Shown: in pieces, positions 17,066-26,135 of the stretch | Position numbering within the stretch: the stretch's first letter is position 1 | Layout: the number at the start of each line of letters is the position of its first letter | From: Pandoraea sp. ASV26 | Lineage (GTDB): Bacteria; Pseudomonadota; Gammaproteobacteria; Burkholderiales; Burkholderiaceae | Length of the DNA stretch: 48,765 nt | Assembly: GCF_016428915.1 (NCBI RefSeq) | Contig: NZ_JAELTP010000036.1 | Span: 1-48,765 of the forward strand | Reading direction: 5' to 3' | Made by a program: the position numbers and the translations under genes | The notes under the pieces: model-generated | What the model was told of the DNA's origin: nothing | What the model saw: the letters and a program-made list of their open reading frames with translations, nothing else | Databases searched by the model: none

Positions 17066-18181
17066 TCATGCGGCCCATCGCAAGCATTGCTGGCGAACCA
17101 TCTCGTTGAGCGACTTCGCGTCGGCATGCACCTCACGCAGCCACACCGCGTCGTTCTTGCCCGATGCGACAAGCTCACGGATCTCCTCACAGGCCGCTTC
17201 AGCCTCCAGCGCCGCAGCGTGGGGCTTGATGACCTTCAGCGTTTGCGCGATGTGTTGCCCCAATGTGGTGCGCTCACCCGTCTGCGGATCGACGTAAGCG
17301 CCGTCCAAACCGAACCGGCAGGCCTCGAAGCGATTGAACGTGTAGACGAGGTAATCGTCCTCGCTCAGCACGAACGGACGCTCCTCGAGCAGATAACGGG
17401 CCAGAGACTGGATGTAGCAAGCGATAGCGGCCGCGCGGTCGATCGATAAGGGGGTATCCATGACTCGGACTTCGATCGTCCCAAAACCCGGTTTAGGGCG
17501 GATGTCCCAGTAGAAGTCCTTCATGCTCTCGACAACGCCGGTTTTCACCATCTTGTCGAAATACGTCTCGAAGTCTTCCCACTTGAGTACGAACGGCGCA
17601 CGCCCCGAGAGCGGAAACGCGAACACCGAGTTGAGGCGCGCGGAATGAAAGCCCGTGTCGACCCCCTGCACGTAAGGCGACGAGGCCGACAGCGCAATGA
17701 AGTGCGGGATGTAGCGAGACATGGCGTGAAGCAGATACAGCGCGCTGTCAGGGTCGGGACAACCGATATGAACGTGCTGACCGAACACCGTGAACTGCTT
17801 CGCCAGATAGCCGTAAAGCTCGGACAGGAAGTGAAAACGCGGCGAGTCGTAGATCGTGCGCTCGCTCCAGCGCTGAAAGGCATGGGTGCCGCCGCCGCAC
17901 AAGCCAACGTTCAGTTGCTCGCTCGCGGCCACCAGCACGTCGCGCACGCGACGCAGTTGGGTGACGGCATCGCTGTGGTGATGGCAGATGTCCGTCGACA
18001 ACTCGATCATGCTCTCCGTCATCTCCGGCTTGATCTCGCCCGGATGCGTCTCCTTGGCCACGAGCCGCATCAGATCGGACGCCGCTTTCGTCAGATCGTA
18101 ATCGTGACGATTGACGAGTTGCATCTCCAGCTCCACGCCGAAAGTACACGGCTTCGAGGGAATGAATTCTTCTAATGACAT
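17066..18181 (-). CDS. ybdK: YbdK-type carboxylate-amine ligase (GCS2 family)
   Basis: Cytoplasmic ATP-dependent ligase of 371 residues, the usual length for the YbdK branch of glutamate-cysteine ligase family 2. It should join a carboxylate to an amine through an acyl phosphate; E. coli YbdK has weak glutamate-cysteine ligase activity and its real substrate is uncertain. Seen: [10 protein letters not shown] near the N-terminus, the metal/ATP-site acidic block [25 protein letters not shown] in the middle, and [19 protein letters not shown]. It starts 3 bases after the antiporter stop, so the two form one operon. It ends at a strong terminator. Confidence 0.9.
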   Translation of the reverse strand: MSLEEFIPSKPCTFGVELEMQLVNRHDYDLTKAASDLMRLVAKETHPGEIKPEMTESMIELSTDICHHHSDAVTQLRRVRDVLVAASEQLNVGLCGGGTHAFQRWSERTIYDSPRFHFLSELYGYLAKQFTVFGQHVHIGCPDPDSALYLLHAMSRYIPHFIALSASSPYVQGVDTGFHSARLNSVFAFPLSGRAPFVLKWEDFETYFDKMVKTGVVESMKDFYWDIRPKPGFGTIEVRVMDTPLSIDRAAAIACYIQSLARYLLEERPFVLSEDDYLVYTFNRFEACRFGLDGAYVDPQTGERTTLGQHIAQTLKVIKPHAAALEAEAACEEIRELVASGKNDAVWLREVHADAKSLNEMVRQQCLRWAA

Positions 18182-18184
18182 GGC

Positions 18185-19390
18185 TTAATCCTTCCGTTCA
18201 CCGACAAGGGCCAACGCCCAATAGACCACCAGCGGGCCAACCAGTTGCAGCACGGCAATGGCACACATCACCACGGCCTTGAGCATCGGATCGAACTGCG
18301 GATAGATGTCGTACGTGTCGGCAACGAGTACGAACGCGAGACTGGCCATCGGGCACAACGAGAACCCGAGCGCGACGGCCTGCTTGTAACTGATACCTGC
18401 CTGATGGGCGACGGCGACCGTGCCCACCACCTTTGCGAGCGAGCGCACGACGATGATCGCCAGTGCCGCCAACCCGCCGATGACGACGTATTCCCACTGG
18501 AACGCCAGCGACGTCAGCACGAAAAGCACTACCGCGAGCAGCCATCCGGCCGTGCCGAAGTACGCCGGCCAAAGCTGCGGGCGCTCCTCCACATTCCGGA
18601 AGATGATCCCGGCGAGCAGCAGCGTGAGCGAGTTCGGCAACTTGAGCATGTGCACCAGGGCAACCATCAGCATGATCAGCCCGATGAGCACCACGAAACC
18701 GTGATGGTCCTGACTGCCGAACTTGCGGAAGACCAGATTGCAGGCTTTCGCCAGAACGAACGCCAGCACGATCGAGCCGACGAGCAGGTACAACGGATGG
18801 AACAGCACGACCCAGAAGCTCGAATGGTAGGCCTGGTGCATCCAGCCGTAGACAAGCTTCACCGCGACGACCGCGTACACGCTATTGAGCGCCGCGAGCG
18901 CCAGCAAACGCTCCGTGACCTGACCTTCGGCACGCAGTTCGTTCTTGAGCTGGATGACCACGGCGGGCGAGGTCGCCATGGAGATCGACGCGATGAGTAC
19001 GGCGGTGAGCGGCGACACGTTGAACACACGCAGCACGACATAGACCGCCACGAAGGTGAGCAAGGCTTCCAGCGCGCTGGTGACGATGATCCAGGGGTTG
19101 GACCGCATCCATTTCAGATTGAGGCGGCTTCCCAGTTCGAACAGCAGCAGGCCGAGTGCCAGGTCGATCAGCAGGCGGATGGCCGCGCTTGTCTGCGCGT
19201 CCAGCATCGAGGAAAGACCCAGGGTGCCACCGACCAGCCCGACCACCGCGTAACCGGTAATGCGCGGCAGGCGCAATTTCCGGAAACAGATCTCCCCCGC
19301 GAGTCCGGCAAATACCAATGCCAGACCGGCGAAGAAAACGGGATCGGGCGCCGGCGGCCAGCCCGGGAGAAGGGACAGTTCCGACGTCAT
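18185..19390 (-). CDS. Cation:proton antiporter, CPA2-type
   Basis: Polytopic inner-membrane protein of 401 residues with 11 to 13 hydrophobic segments, matching the Na+/H+ exchanger domain of the CPA2 family. It would exchange a monovalent cation (K+ or Na+) for protons. Seen: FRKLRLPRITGYAVVGLVGG at the N-terminus, LALGLLLFELGSRL, and ASISMATSPAVVIQLKNELRAEG, the discontinuous-helix region of such exchangers. There is no C-terminal TrkA/RCK domain, unlike KefB/KefC, so direct nucleotide or glutathione gating is unlikely. The start at 19390 (MTSELSLL) is preferred to an in-frame ATG 84 bases upstream that would give a polar, atypical N-terminus. The ybdK stop-start gap is 3 bases. Confidence 0.87.
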   Translation of the reverse strand: MTSELSLLPGWPPAPDPVFFAGLALVFAGLAGEICFRKLRLPRITGYAVVGLVGGTLGLSSMLDAQTSAAIRLLIDLALGLLLFELGSRLNLKWMRSNPWIIVTSALEALLTFVAVYVVLRVFNVSPLTAVLIASISMATSPAVVIQLKNELRAEGQVTERLLALAALNSVYAVVAVKLVYGWMHQAYHSSFWVVLFHPLYLLVGSIVLAFVLAKACNLVFRKFGSQDHHGFVVLIGLIMLMVALVHMLKLPNSLTLLLAGIIFRNVEERPQLWPAYFGTAGWLLAVVLFVLTSLAFQWEYVVIGGLAALAIIVVRSLAKVVGTVAVAHQAGISYKQAVALGFSLCPMASLAFVLVADTYDIYPQFDPMLKAVVMCAIAVLQLVGPLVVYWALALVGERKD

Positions 19391-19934
19391 TAATGCTCGC
19401 TTTGCGCCGCTTGACGGCGCATCAAGTGGTGAAAAGGAAAGAATGTCGCGCGCGGGGTTGCAGATGAACGACAAATGCGCGACGAACCCGAAGGGTTGGG
19501 TTTATTTTGCCACACTCGGTTTTTGGCGATTTCAAACGGCCGTCACGAAGGCAGCAGGCCCGCCGCGTGGGGATGGCCGGGCGATCGCGATTCCCTTGCC
19601 TGCCGAACCAGGGGGATGAACGCCTTAGGGCGCTTGATATCCGAGCGATCGTCCGAAAGTACGGGGGCAAGCGCCTTGGGCGCGCAGCCCCCGCTCGGGG
19701 CGGGCGTTTGACCCCTATAGGGTCAGATTCGAATTATTGAGGCGCCCCCCTATTTTCGGAGTACGGCACCATGCGGCCGTCTTTACGCCCGCCTAAACGG
19801 ACGTGAGAGAACGTGAATAACGGGCGTGGGCGGGTTTTGTCTGGCGATCTGCGTAACCGGACGACCGCGCAATCGGGGAATCGCGGGAATCGGGGAATTG
19901 CGGGAATCGCGGCTGAGCGCGCGCCGCCAGCCGA
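19391..19934. other. Gap between mnmC and the antiporter, with palindrome and tandem repeats
   Basis: No gene is seen in these 544 bp. They should hold the antiporter promoter on the minus strand. A palindrome TGACCC-CTATA-GGGTCA lies at 19709-19725. A 17-bp near-perfect tandem repeat lies at 19871-19904, built of AATCGGGG and AATCGCGGG/AATTGCGGG submodules and followed by a partial copy. Neither looks like a classic terminator. Confidence 0.6.
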
Positions 19935-21941
19935 TCAGCCTTTGCGTAGCGCGTGCATCAGGTAGCGAGCGGGGTCGATGGCATCGGCCAGATCGGCGCC
20001 GATCGGCCACGGCTCGCCTTCGATCTGGCTGGCGACCAGTTCCGCACACAGCGACGCGAAGACCAGTCCCCGGGAACCGAACGCAAAGCTCGCGTACAGT
20101 CCTGCCAGACGCGGCAGGTCCCGCGGGTGCCCGCCGGTCAGGCGTCGGCGCAGGGGCTCTATGGCGGCCATATCGGGCAGTTGCCCGGCCATGGGCAGCC
20201 GGTCGGGCAGCAACGAGCGGAATGCCGTGCGTCCGCCAAGCTCGGCGGCGGCGCTTTCGCTGGCCAGTCCCGCGTCGCCAAACAGGTCGGCGTGAGCCGG
20301 CAGCAGCGCGGCAAGACGGCGCAAGTTGGCCTGATGATCGGCGACGCGCACCTCCTCGGCCGGATCGTCGAAGCCGTACGTCGCGCCTGTGATCGGCCCG
20401 GCCCCGCCCAACGACGACGGTGCTACGTAGCCGTCGCCACAAACCGGCACGCGAAGCTCGGGCAACGTGTCGGGCGGCAGAAAGGTCAATTGCCCGCGAA
20501 CCCGTTTGACGGGCAAGAACTCGGGAGCGAGATACGGGGCGAGCAGTTTTTGTGAGACGTCGGCTGCCGTCACGATGGCGACGTCGGCCTCGGCCAGCAC
20601 GCGCCCCGTTCCGTCGAGGGCTGCCCAACGGCCATAGCGCGGCACCAGACGCTCGACTTCCACCCCGTAGCGCACGTCGAGCGATGGGCCAGCGGCGACC
20701 AGTTCGGCGCGGCAAAGCATGGCGGGCGCGAGCCAGCCGCCCTCCGGATACCAGATGCCGCCATGCGCCAGCGTCTGTCCGGCAAGAGCCGACGCCTGCG
20801 CCACGTCGACCCACTTCGCATACGCGTGCGGATACTCGTGCGCCGCGACAAGTTGCTGCATGGCCTGCGCTTCAGCGTCGGTCATGGCGACTTGCAGCAA
20901 GCCGTCGGCTCGACCGGGCAGCCCGCCCGGCAGCGTTTTCCACTGCGCGAGGGCGTACAGGAAGCCCGCGCGAGTGAGGCGCGACAACACGTTGTCGTCT
21001 GCCGAGAGTTGCGGATGAAAGACGCCCGCCGGATTGCCCGACGCGGCGGACCCCGGCGCCTGCGCCCGTTCGAACAGACGCACTCGCCAGCCCCGCGCGA
21101 CGAGCCGCCGCGTCATCGCCGTACCCGCCATCCCTGCGCCGACGACAATCGCCTCGCGCGCACGCGGCGGGGGTGCCGTGGGCGGATCGTATCGCCGCAT
21201 CCGGTACGCCGGTGCGTAGTGACCCGCGAGCATGTCGCGCTTGTAGCCGTATCCGGGACGGCGTGCCATCGCGAAGCCGGCGGCGATGAGATCGCGCCGC
21301 ACCTGTCCGGCCGAGGTGTAGGTGGATACTGTTGCCCCGTCGCGTGCCATACGGCCGAGCGTCTTGAAGACGTTCGCCGTCCACATGTCGGGATTCTTGG
21401 CCGGGGAGAAGCCGTCGAGATAGAAGGCATCGGCGCCCACGCGCAGCGAGGGCATCAAGTCGAAAAAGTCGCCGAAGCCGACGCTCAGGACCACGCCCGG
21501 GGCCAACTCCAGCCGATGCCAGCCCGCCACCGGAGACGGCCAGACGTCGCACAAGCGTTGCACCAGCGGCGCGAGTTCGCCCATGCCCGGCTGCACGAGC
21601 ATCGACTCGAGCACCCGGCGAAGATCCTGCGCACGGAACGGAAACTTCTCCACCGACACGAAATGCAGTCGCGTGGGACGTTGCGGATCGTCGCGCCACG
21701 CGGCCCACGTCGCAAGGAAATTCAGGCCGAGGCCGAAGCCGGTTTCGACGATCACGAATTGTTCGCGGCCGCGCCAGCGCTGCGGAAGATCGTTGCCGCC
21801 GAGAAAGACGTGCCGCGACTGACCGAGCGCCCCGTTGACGCTGTGATAGACGTCGTCGAACACCTCGGAATAGGGCGTGCCGTCCGTCGCGGTGGCCGGT
21901 TCGGCCGGTTTGATGGGGCTCGGGCCCGGTCGATGGCTCAT
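19935..21941 (-). CDS. mnmC: Bifunctional tRNA mnm5s2U biosynthesis protein MnmC
   Basis: Cytoplasmic two-domain enzyme of 668 residues that finishes the wobble-uridine modification begun by MnmE-MnmG. The C-terminal FAD oxidase half removes the carboxymethyl group and the N-terminal methyltransferase half adds a methyl group from S-adenosylmethionine. Seen: a methyltransferase glycine loop in ETGFGLGLNFL, FYLDGFSPAKNPDMW in the same domain, then the FAD fingerprint VVGAGMAGTAMTRRL at the start of the second domain and PAGVFHPQLS. The start at 21941 overlaps the stop of the upstream chloride-channel gene by 4 bp (ATGA), indicating coupled translation. mnmE lies in the same window at 32-33 kb; mnmG is not present here. 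Confidence 0.93.
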   Translation of the reverse strand: MSHRPGPSPIKPAEPATATDGTPYSEVFDDVYHSVNGALGQSRHVFLGGNDLPQRWRGREQFVIVETGFGLGLNFLATWAAWRDDPQRPTRLHFVSVEKFPFRAQDLRRVLESMLVQPGMGELAPLVQRLCDVWPSPVAGWHRLELAPGVVLSVGFGDFFDLMPSLRVGADAFYLDGFSPAKNPDMWTANVFKTLGRMARDGATVSTYTSAGQVRRDLIAAGFAMARRPGYGYKRDMLAGHYAPAYRMRRYDPPTAPPPRAREAIVVGAGMAGTAMTRRLVARGWRVRLFERAQAPGSAASGNPAGVFHPQLSADDNVLSRLTRAGFLYALAQWKTLPGGLPGRADGLLQVAMTDAEAQAMQQLVAAHEYPHAYAKWVDVAQASALAGQTLAHGGIWYPEGGWLAPAMLCRAELVAAGPSLDVRYGVEVERLVPRYGRWAALDGTGRVLAEADVAIVTAADVSQKLLAPYLAPEFLPVKRVRGQLTFLPPDTLPELRVPVCGDGYVAPSSLGGAGPITGATYGFDDPAEEVRVADHQANLRRLAALLPAHADLFGDAGLASESAAAELGGRTAFRSLLPDRLPMAGQLPDMAAIEPLRRRLTGGHPRDLPRLAGLYASFAFGSRGLVFASLCAELVASQIEGEPWPIGADLADAIDPARYLMHALRKG

Positions 21942-23713
21942 TCTCCGCCCCGCTCTTCGGTCACGATCTCGATGAGTCCCGGCAGCGAGACGACACCCAG
22001 CCACTTCCCTTCCGGCCCCGTTACGGGCACCCAGTCGGCGTGCATCGTGCCCACGGCGCGCAGGGCACTGACCAGCGCCATCTCGCCGTCGAGCGCCTTG
22101 CACGGCGTGACCGTCTCCGTCCATTGCTCGGGCTTGCCGGTGGCCCGGCGCCGCCACCAGCTTGCCGCGTCGAGCGTGCCGACGAGATGTCCGTCCGGCG
22201 CGCGCACCACGAGGTTGCGATAGCCGGTCGCGACGAAGCGTTCCTCGATCGCTTGCGCGGTATCGGCGGCGCTCACGGTGGCATCGTTGTCCACCGCCAG
22301 CGACGACAGACGCATCTCGCTGCCCTCGTCCGTCATCGACAACCAGCGGCCCGCAACCTGATTACGGCGCAACGACTTCGCATACACCGAGTCGGCGCGC
22401 AGCGCGTGGGCGGTGAGATAGGCCGTGACGCAAGCCAGCATCAGGGGCAACACCACCTGATAGCTCAGCGTCATTTCAAAGATCATCAGGATCGACATCA
22501 GCGGTGCATACGTCGTCGCCGCCAGAAACGCCCCCATGCCGACTACGGCGTAGCTGCTGGCGACCGAGGCCGTGGCCGGTGCGAGCGCGTTCATCGCCAG
22601 GCCGTAGAGGCTGCCGAGCGCGGCACCGACGAACAGTGTCGGAGTGAACACGCCACCCACAGCGCCGGACCCGGCCGACGATGCCGTCGCCAACACCTTG
22701 AACACCAGCACCATCGCCAGTGCCTGCCAGGCCCAGTGCGTGTGCAGGATCGAGTTGACCACGCTGTAGCCGTTCCCCCAGACCTGCGGCACTTGCAGCG
22801 ACAACACGCCCACGACGAGTCCGCCCAGCGCCAGACGCAGGAACAGCGGCACGGGCAAGGCTCCGAAGCGCTCCTTGGCGGTGTCGAGCAGACGCAGGAA
22901 CAGCGGCGCGAGCACGCCCGCGAGAATGCCGAGGCCCAGGTAGAAGAAGACTTCCCAGCCGGAAACGAAGTCGAAGCGCGGCATCTGATACACCGCCGCG
23001 TAGCCGAGGAACTGGCGAATGACGATGTTCGCGATGACCGAGGCGACGACCAGCGGGCCAAGCGTCGCCGTGGAAATCGAGCCGTAGACGATCTCGGAGA
23101 TGAACAGCGCGCCCGCGATCGGGGCGTTATAGGCGGAGGTGATACCGGCCGTCGCCCCGCAAGCGACCAGCAGGCGAAGACGCTCCGGCGGGAACGCGAG
23201 AATGCGGCCGACGAGCGAGGCGAACATCGCGGCGAGCTGCACCATCGGCCCTTCCCGACCGATCGACGCGCCCGAGGCCACCGAGCACAGCGACGACACG
23301 CTTTTGACGAGCGTCTGGCGCAGGCTCAGCACGCCGGTACCGATGGCAATGGCTTCCATGTAGTCGTCGGCGCCCTTCTTCGGCACCCACAACGTTGCGT
23401 ACTGGAGGATCAGTCCGGCAACCAGTCCGCCGGCGGTCGGCAGGAGCAGGCGTTGCCACCAGTTGAGGTTCTGCGCCAGCTCGACCATACCGCTGCGGTG
23501 TCCTGCGAGCAGGAATTGCAGCCCCGAGAGCGCTTCGCGAAACGCTACGGTCGCCAACGCCCCCAGCAGACCGACGATGCCGGCAAGCAGCAACGTGATT
23601 TGCAGGGTGTTCGGTGCGAATTGGCGCCGCACCCACACAACGACGGGCGATTTCGCCCAGGCGGACACTGCTGACACGGATAGAAGACGGTCGTGATCGA
23701 AATTGGGTCTCAT
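21938..23713 (-). CDS. ClcB-like voltage-gated chloride channel with CBS domains
   Basis: CLC-family membrane protein of 591 residues. About 430 N-terminal residues form the CLC core and roughly the last 130 form a CBS-type pair facing the cytoplasm. Seen: GADDYMEAIA in place of the GSGIP signature, as in ClcB-type proteins; ASIGREGPM with the external gating Glu (about 152-157); and SGAVGGVFTPTLFVG, the third filter motif. The family moves chloride, often in exchange for protons. The ATG at 23713 is chosen; upstream in-frame ATG (23800) and TTG (23830) starts lack ribosome-binding sites and would add a basic extension that runs over an inverted repeat. Its stop overlaps the mnmC start by 4 bp. 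Confidence 0.88.
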   Translation of the reverse strand: MRPNFDHDRLLSVSAVSAWAKSPVVVWVRRQFAPNTLQITLLLAGIVGLLGALATVAFREALSGLQFLLAGHRSGMVELAQNLNWWQRLLLPTAGGLVAGLILQYATLWVPKKGADDYMEAIAIGTGVLSLRQTLVKSVSSLCSVASGASIGREGPMVQLAAMFASLVGRILAFPPERLRLLVACGATAGITSAYNAPIAGALFISEIVYGSISTATLGPLVVASVIANIVIRQFLGYAAVYQMPRFDFVSGWEVFFYLGLGILAGVLAPLFLRLLDTAKERFGALPVPLFLRLALGGLVVGVLSLQVPQVWGNGYSVVNSILHTHWAWQALAMVLVFKVLATASSAGSGAVGGVFTPTLFVGAALGSLYGLAMNALAPATASVASSYAVVGMGAFLAATTYAPLMSILMIFEMTLSYQVVLPLMLACVTAYLTAHALRADSVYAKSLRRNQVAGRWLSMTDEGSEMRLSSLAVDNDATVSAADTAQAIEERFVATGYRNLVVRAPDGHLVGTLDAASWWRRRATGKPEQWTETVTPCKALDGEMALVSALRAVGTMHADWVPVTGPEGKWLGVVSLPGLIEIVTEERGGE

Positions 23714-24518
23714 GGTATCGACCGACGCCCTATTTTGAAAGCGCGCTCCCCGGCGCGCGATTTTCTGCCCCAGAAGCTGAGGGTTGCTCAGGTAACGCAT
23801 TTTTGGCGGTGTTTTCTTGGCCTGAGCCAATGGGCACCGCTGCGTGAAGACGGCGTTCGGCGTGAATTGCCGTTCGACGATGCGAATTCGCGCCCGTCCG
23901 TTTTGCTAACGCGAATTCAGTCCCAGCGTCAGGTTGGCGCTGCGACTGCCAAGAGGCTCCCCCGGCACTATCCCCTTCTCCCCCGATCCACAGCTAAAAC
24001 TGAGAGATGCTCAGATAAAGCGTTTTCTTGCGCTGCCCATAACGGTCCCGGCGTTCCGTCGTGTTGATTGGAATGCCGGTGGTGCGGAGCGCGTTTTACC
24101 CCTTTCCTAAGTTTTCGCTGCCGTGGATTCCGGAGACGACCGCTACCGTGCGGTATTTCTGAACATTATTCAGATAAAGGTAAATTTCGAGGGGCGCGCG
24201 CAGCGTTGGGACGGTTTCCTTCGTCCTTTTGGCCCGTTGGCCCGTCGGCATGTGGGCAATGGACATCCCCACCGGCAGTGATTTCATCCGTGGCTAGCGG
24301 TTCGTCACAAGCGATCGGTCCCGCCCGTTATCTGCGCTTGACCGTCAGCCGTCCCGTAGCCAGGTATCGACGTCCAGCGCGCGGCGCACGGGCCGCGCAA
24401 TTTTCCCGCGAAATATCCCGTCCCGCGAGTCACGCCGTTCACGCTTTGAACTGGTCACATTCCACGCAGTGAAATAGAATGGCGCGCAATCGAATTGGAA
24501 TTGATAAGTAATACCCGA
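23714..24518. other. Divergent gap between the chloride channel and OhrR-like regulator
   Basis: An 805-bp gene-free stretch, unusually long for this window. Its main content is three copies of an inverted-repeat element (listed separately). Close to the regulator start, CAAT-CGA-ATTG at 24487-24497 overlaps an AT-rich stretch that probably contains its promoter and could be an autoregulatory site. Confidence 0.6.
23777..24180. repeat. Three copies of a CTGAG-N5-CTCAG inverted-repeat element
   Basis: Copies lie at 23777-23791 (CTGAG-GGTTG-CTCAG), 24000-24014 (CTGAG-AGATG-CTCAG) and 24159-24173 (CTGAA-CATTA-TTCAG). Each has 5-bp arms, a 5-bp spacer and a following [G/A]TAA[C/A]G. Copies 1 and 2 also share a T-rich stretch after that. 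Similarity beyond the arms suggests a small repeat family or repeated protein-binding sites rather than chance. Confidence 0.65.
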
Positions 24519-24974
24519 ATGGCAGTGAGCAAAAAAGCCGCACAAAAATCACCCGTGCGTCTGGAAGAGCAGTTGGGTTTCGCGTTGTACTCGGCATCGC
24601 TGGCGATGACAAAAGCTCACAAGCCGATGCTCGACAGACTGGGTCTGACGTATTCGCAATATCTCGCGATGGTCGTGCTCTGGGAGCAGGACGATATCGC
24701 TGTCAATCAGCTTGGCGCTCGTCTCGGACTCGACTCCGGCACCCTCACGCCGTTGTTGAAAAGACTGGAAACCATGGGGCTTTTGACGCGGCGTCGTGGC
24801 GAGGCGGACGAGCGTCAGGTGTTCATCGACCTGACACCACGCGGTGTGAATCTGCGTCGCGAGGCGCGTCAGGTGCCTGCGCAAGTGCAGGCTGTCACCG
24901 GGCAATCCGATGCGGCGCAAAAGACGTTGGGCACCCTGCTTCTCCAACTTCGCGACGCCCTCAACGAGGCGTGA
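24519..24974 (+). CDS. OhrR-like MarR-family regulator lacking the redox cysteine
   Basis: Winged-helix regulator of 151 residues closely resembling the OhrR branch of MarR proteins: LGFALYSASLAMTKAHKP, then LGLTYSQYLAMVVLWEQ, LDSGTLTPLLKRLE and the wing DERQVFIDLT. OhrR proteins sense organic peroxides through one N-terminal cysteine, in a context like LCFALYSAS. Here that position is Gly, and no cysteine occurs in the protein. It therefore cannot sense peroxides by the known mechanism. No ohr thiol-peroxidase gene is adjacent. The ATG at 24519 (MAVSKKA) is chosen over a TTG 24 bases upstream. Confidence 0.88.
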   Translation: MAVSKKAAQKSPVRLEEQLGFALYSASLAMTKAHKPMLDRLGLTYSQYLAMVVLWEQDDIAVNQLGARLGLDSGTLTPLLKRLETMGLLTRRRGEADERQVFIDLTPRGVNLRREARQVPAQVQAVTGQSDAAQKTLGTLLLQLRDALNEA

Positions 24975-25055
24975 TCCAAAGCAAGACGCGCGCTTCCTTG
25001 CGGATAAGTGCGCGTCATTCAGTGGTGCGCAATGGATTGCGCGAGCGACTGAATA

Positions 25056-26003
25056 TCAATGTGCCGGAACGAGCTGTTCGATGCCGTCGATCCTCTGTAC
25101 GGTGTAACCGGCATCTCGCCAGGCATCGAGGCCGCCAAGCAGCGGACGCACTTCGGAGAAGCCCTGCCGACGCAGTTGTTGTGCGAGCCGGGCCGCCGTC
25201 ACCTCGTTCGGACAGGCGCAAAACACCACGATCCGGCGATCGCGCGGGATATCCCGCAGCTTCTCTGCGATTTCGTTCGGTTCGATCGCGAGTGAGCCGG
25301 GAATCGTGAACGGATCGACGGCCCGGCGAGCGGCGGAACGCACGTCGATCACGACGGGCGTGACTTCGTCCTTCATCCAGGCTTCCAGCGTTTGAACGCC
25401 GATACGCGCCATGCGCAGCGAGCGCAGCAGGCGGTAGCGGTTGAGCCACCGGTTGAGCAGATACAGCACGAAGACGAGCACGATCAGCCACAGCACACCG
25501 CGCCCGAGGGTGTCGAAGGCGTCGAGCACAGCCACGATGTGCGACGCGAACCCGAACCCGAGCGACACGGCGACACCGGACCAGAGCACCGCGCCGATGG
25601 CGTCGTACATGAGGAACGTGCGCCAGGACACACCGAGCGCGCCGGCCATCGGCACCGACAGGGCCGAGAGTCCCGGCACGAAGCGGGCAAACATCAGCAC
25701 ACGTACGCCGTGACGACCCATCGCACCTTCGGTGCGGCTCACGCACGTATCGGGCGAGATCGACAGGCGGCACATCAGCCGCAGGATGTGGTGGCCGTAG
25801 CGGCGTCCGGCGAGGAACCAGAGGGCATCACCCAGCAGCGCGGCGAAAACGGCCAGGGCGACAATCAGCGCCGGCGGGAAGAGCGACGTCGACGCCGTGA
25901 CAATGAGTGTGGGATAAGCCGGCAGCGGCAGCCCCAGCGCCTGTCCGAAGATATTCAGAAAGACGAGCCAGAGCCCGTAGCGGGCGATCAGATCGAACAG
26001 CAT
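25056..26003 (-). CDS. DedA-family membrane protein fused to a rhodanese domain
   Basis: Inner-membrane protein of 315 residues. Residues 1-200 or so form a DedA/SNARE-associated domain with several hydrophobic segments, GRRYGHHILR and the conserved FARFVPGLSALSVPMAGALG. DedA proteins are linked to undecaprenyl-phosphate or phospholipid recycling and membrane homeostasis. Residues about 215-310 form a rhodanese domain with VVIDVRSA and the active loop FCACPNEV (Cys262 as catalytic residue, Cys264 beside it), facing the cytoplasm. The fusion recurs in related bacteria, but its sulfur substrate is unknown. The start at 26003 gives a standard DedA N-terminus; the gene is convergent with the OhrR-like gene. 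Confidence 0.88.
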   Translation of the reverse strand: MLFDLIARYGLWLVFLNIFGQALGLPLPAYPTLIVTASTSLFPPALIVALAVFAALLGDALWFLAGRRYGHHILRLMCRLSISPDTCVSRTEGAMGRHGVRVLMFARFVPGLSALSVPMAGALGVSWRTFLMYDAIGAVLWSGVAVSLGFGFASHIVAVLDAFDTLGRGVLWLIVLVFVLYLLNRWLNRYRLLRSLRMARIGVQTLEAWMKDEVTPVVIDVRSAARRAVDPFTIPGSLAIEPNEIAEKLRDIPRDRRIVVFCACPNEVTAARLAQQLRRQGFSEVRPLLGGLDAWRDAGYTVQRIDGIEQLVPAH

Positions 26004-26135
26004 GCCGGGCACCTGTTGGCAAATTAGCGCAATACGGCATGGTAGCCCCCGGACGTGACGACCAGAAGCCACGAAATCGAAAAGTCATGTTGCTTTTCTG
26101 GAACGATCGCGGCGACTGGCGGGGGAGCGCGGGCG

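Noticed and set aside
23714-23830. Extended N-terminus for the ClcB-like channel
   Set aside because: The upstream TTG and ATG starts lack ribosome-binding sites, and the extension would overlap an inverted-repeat element.
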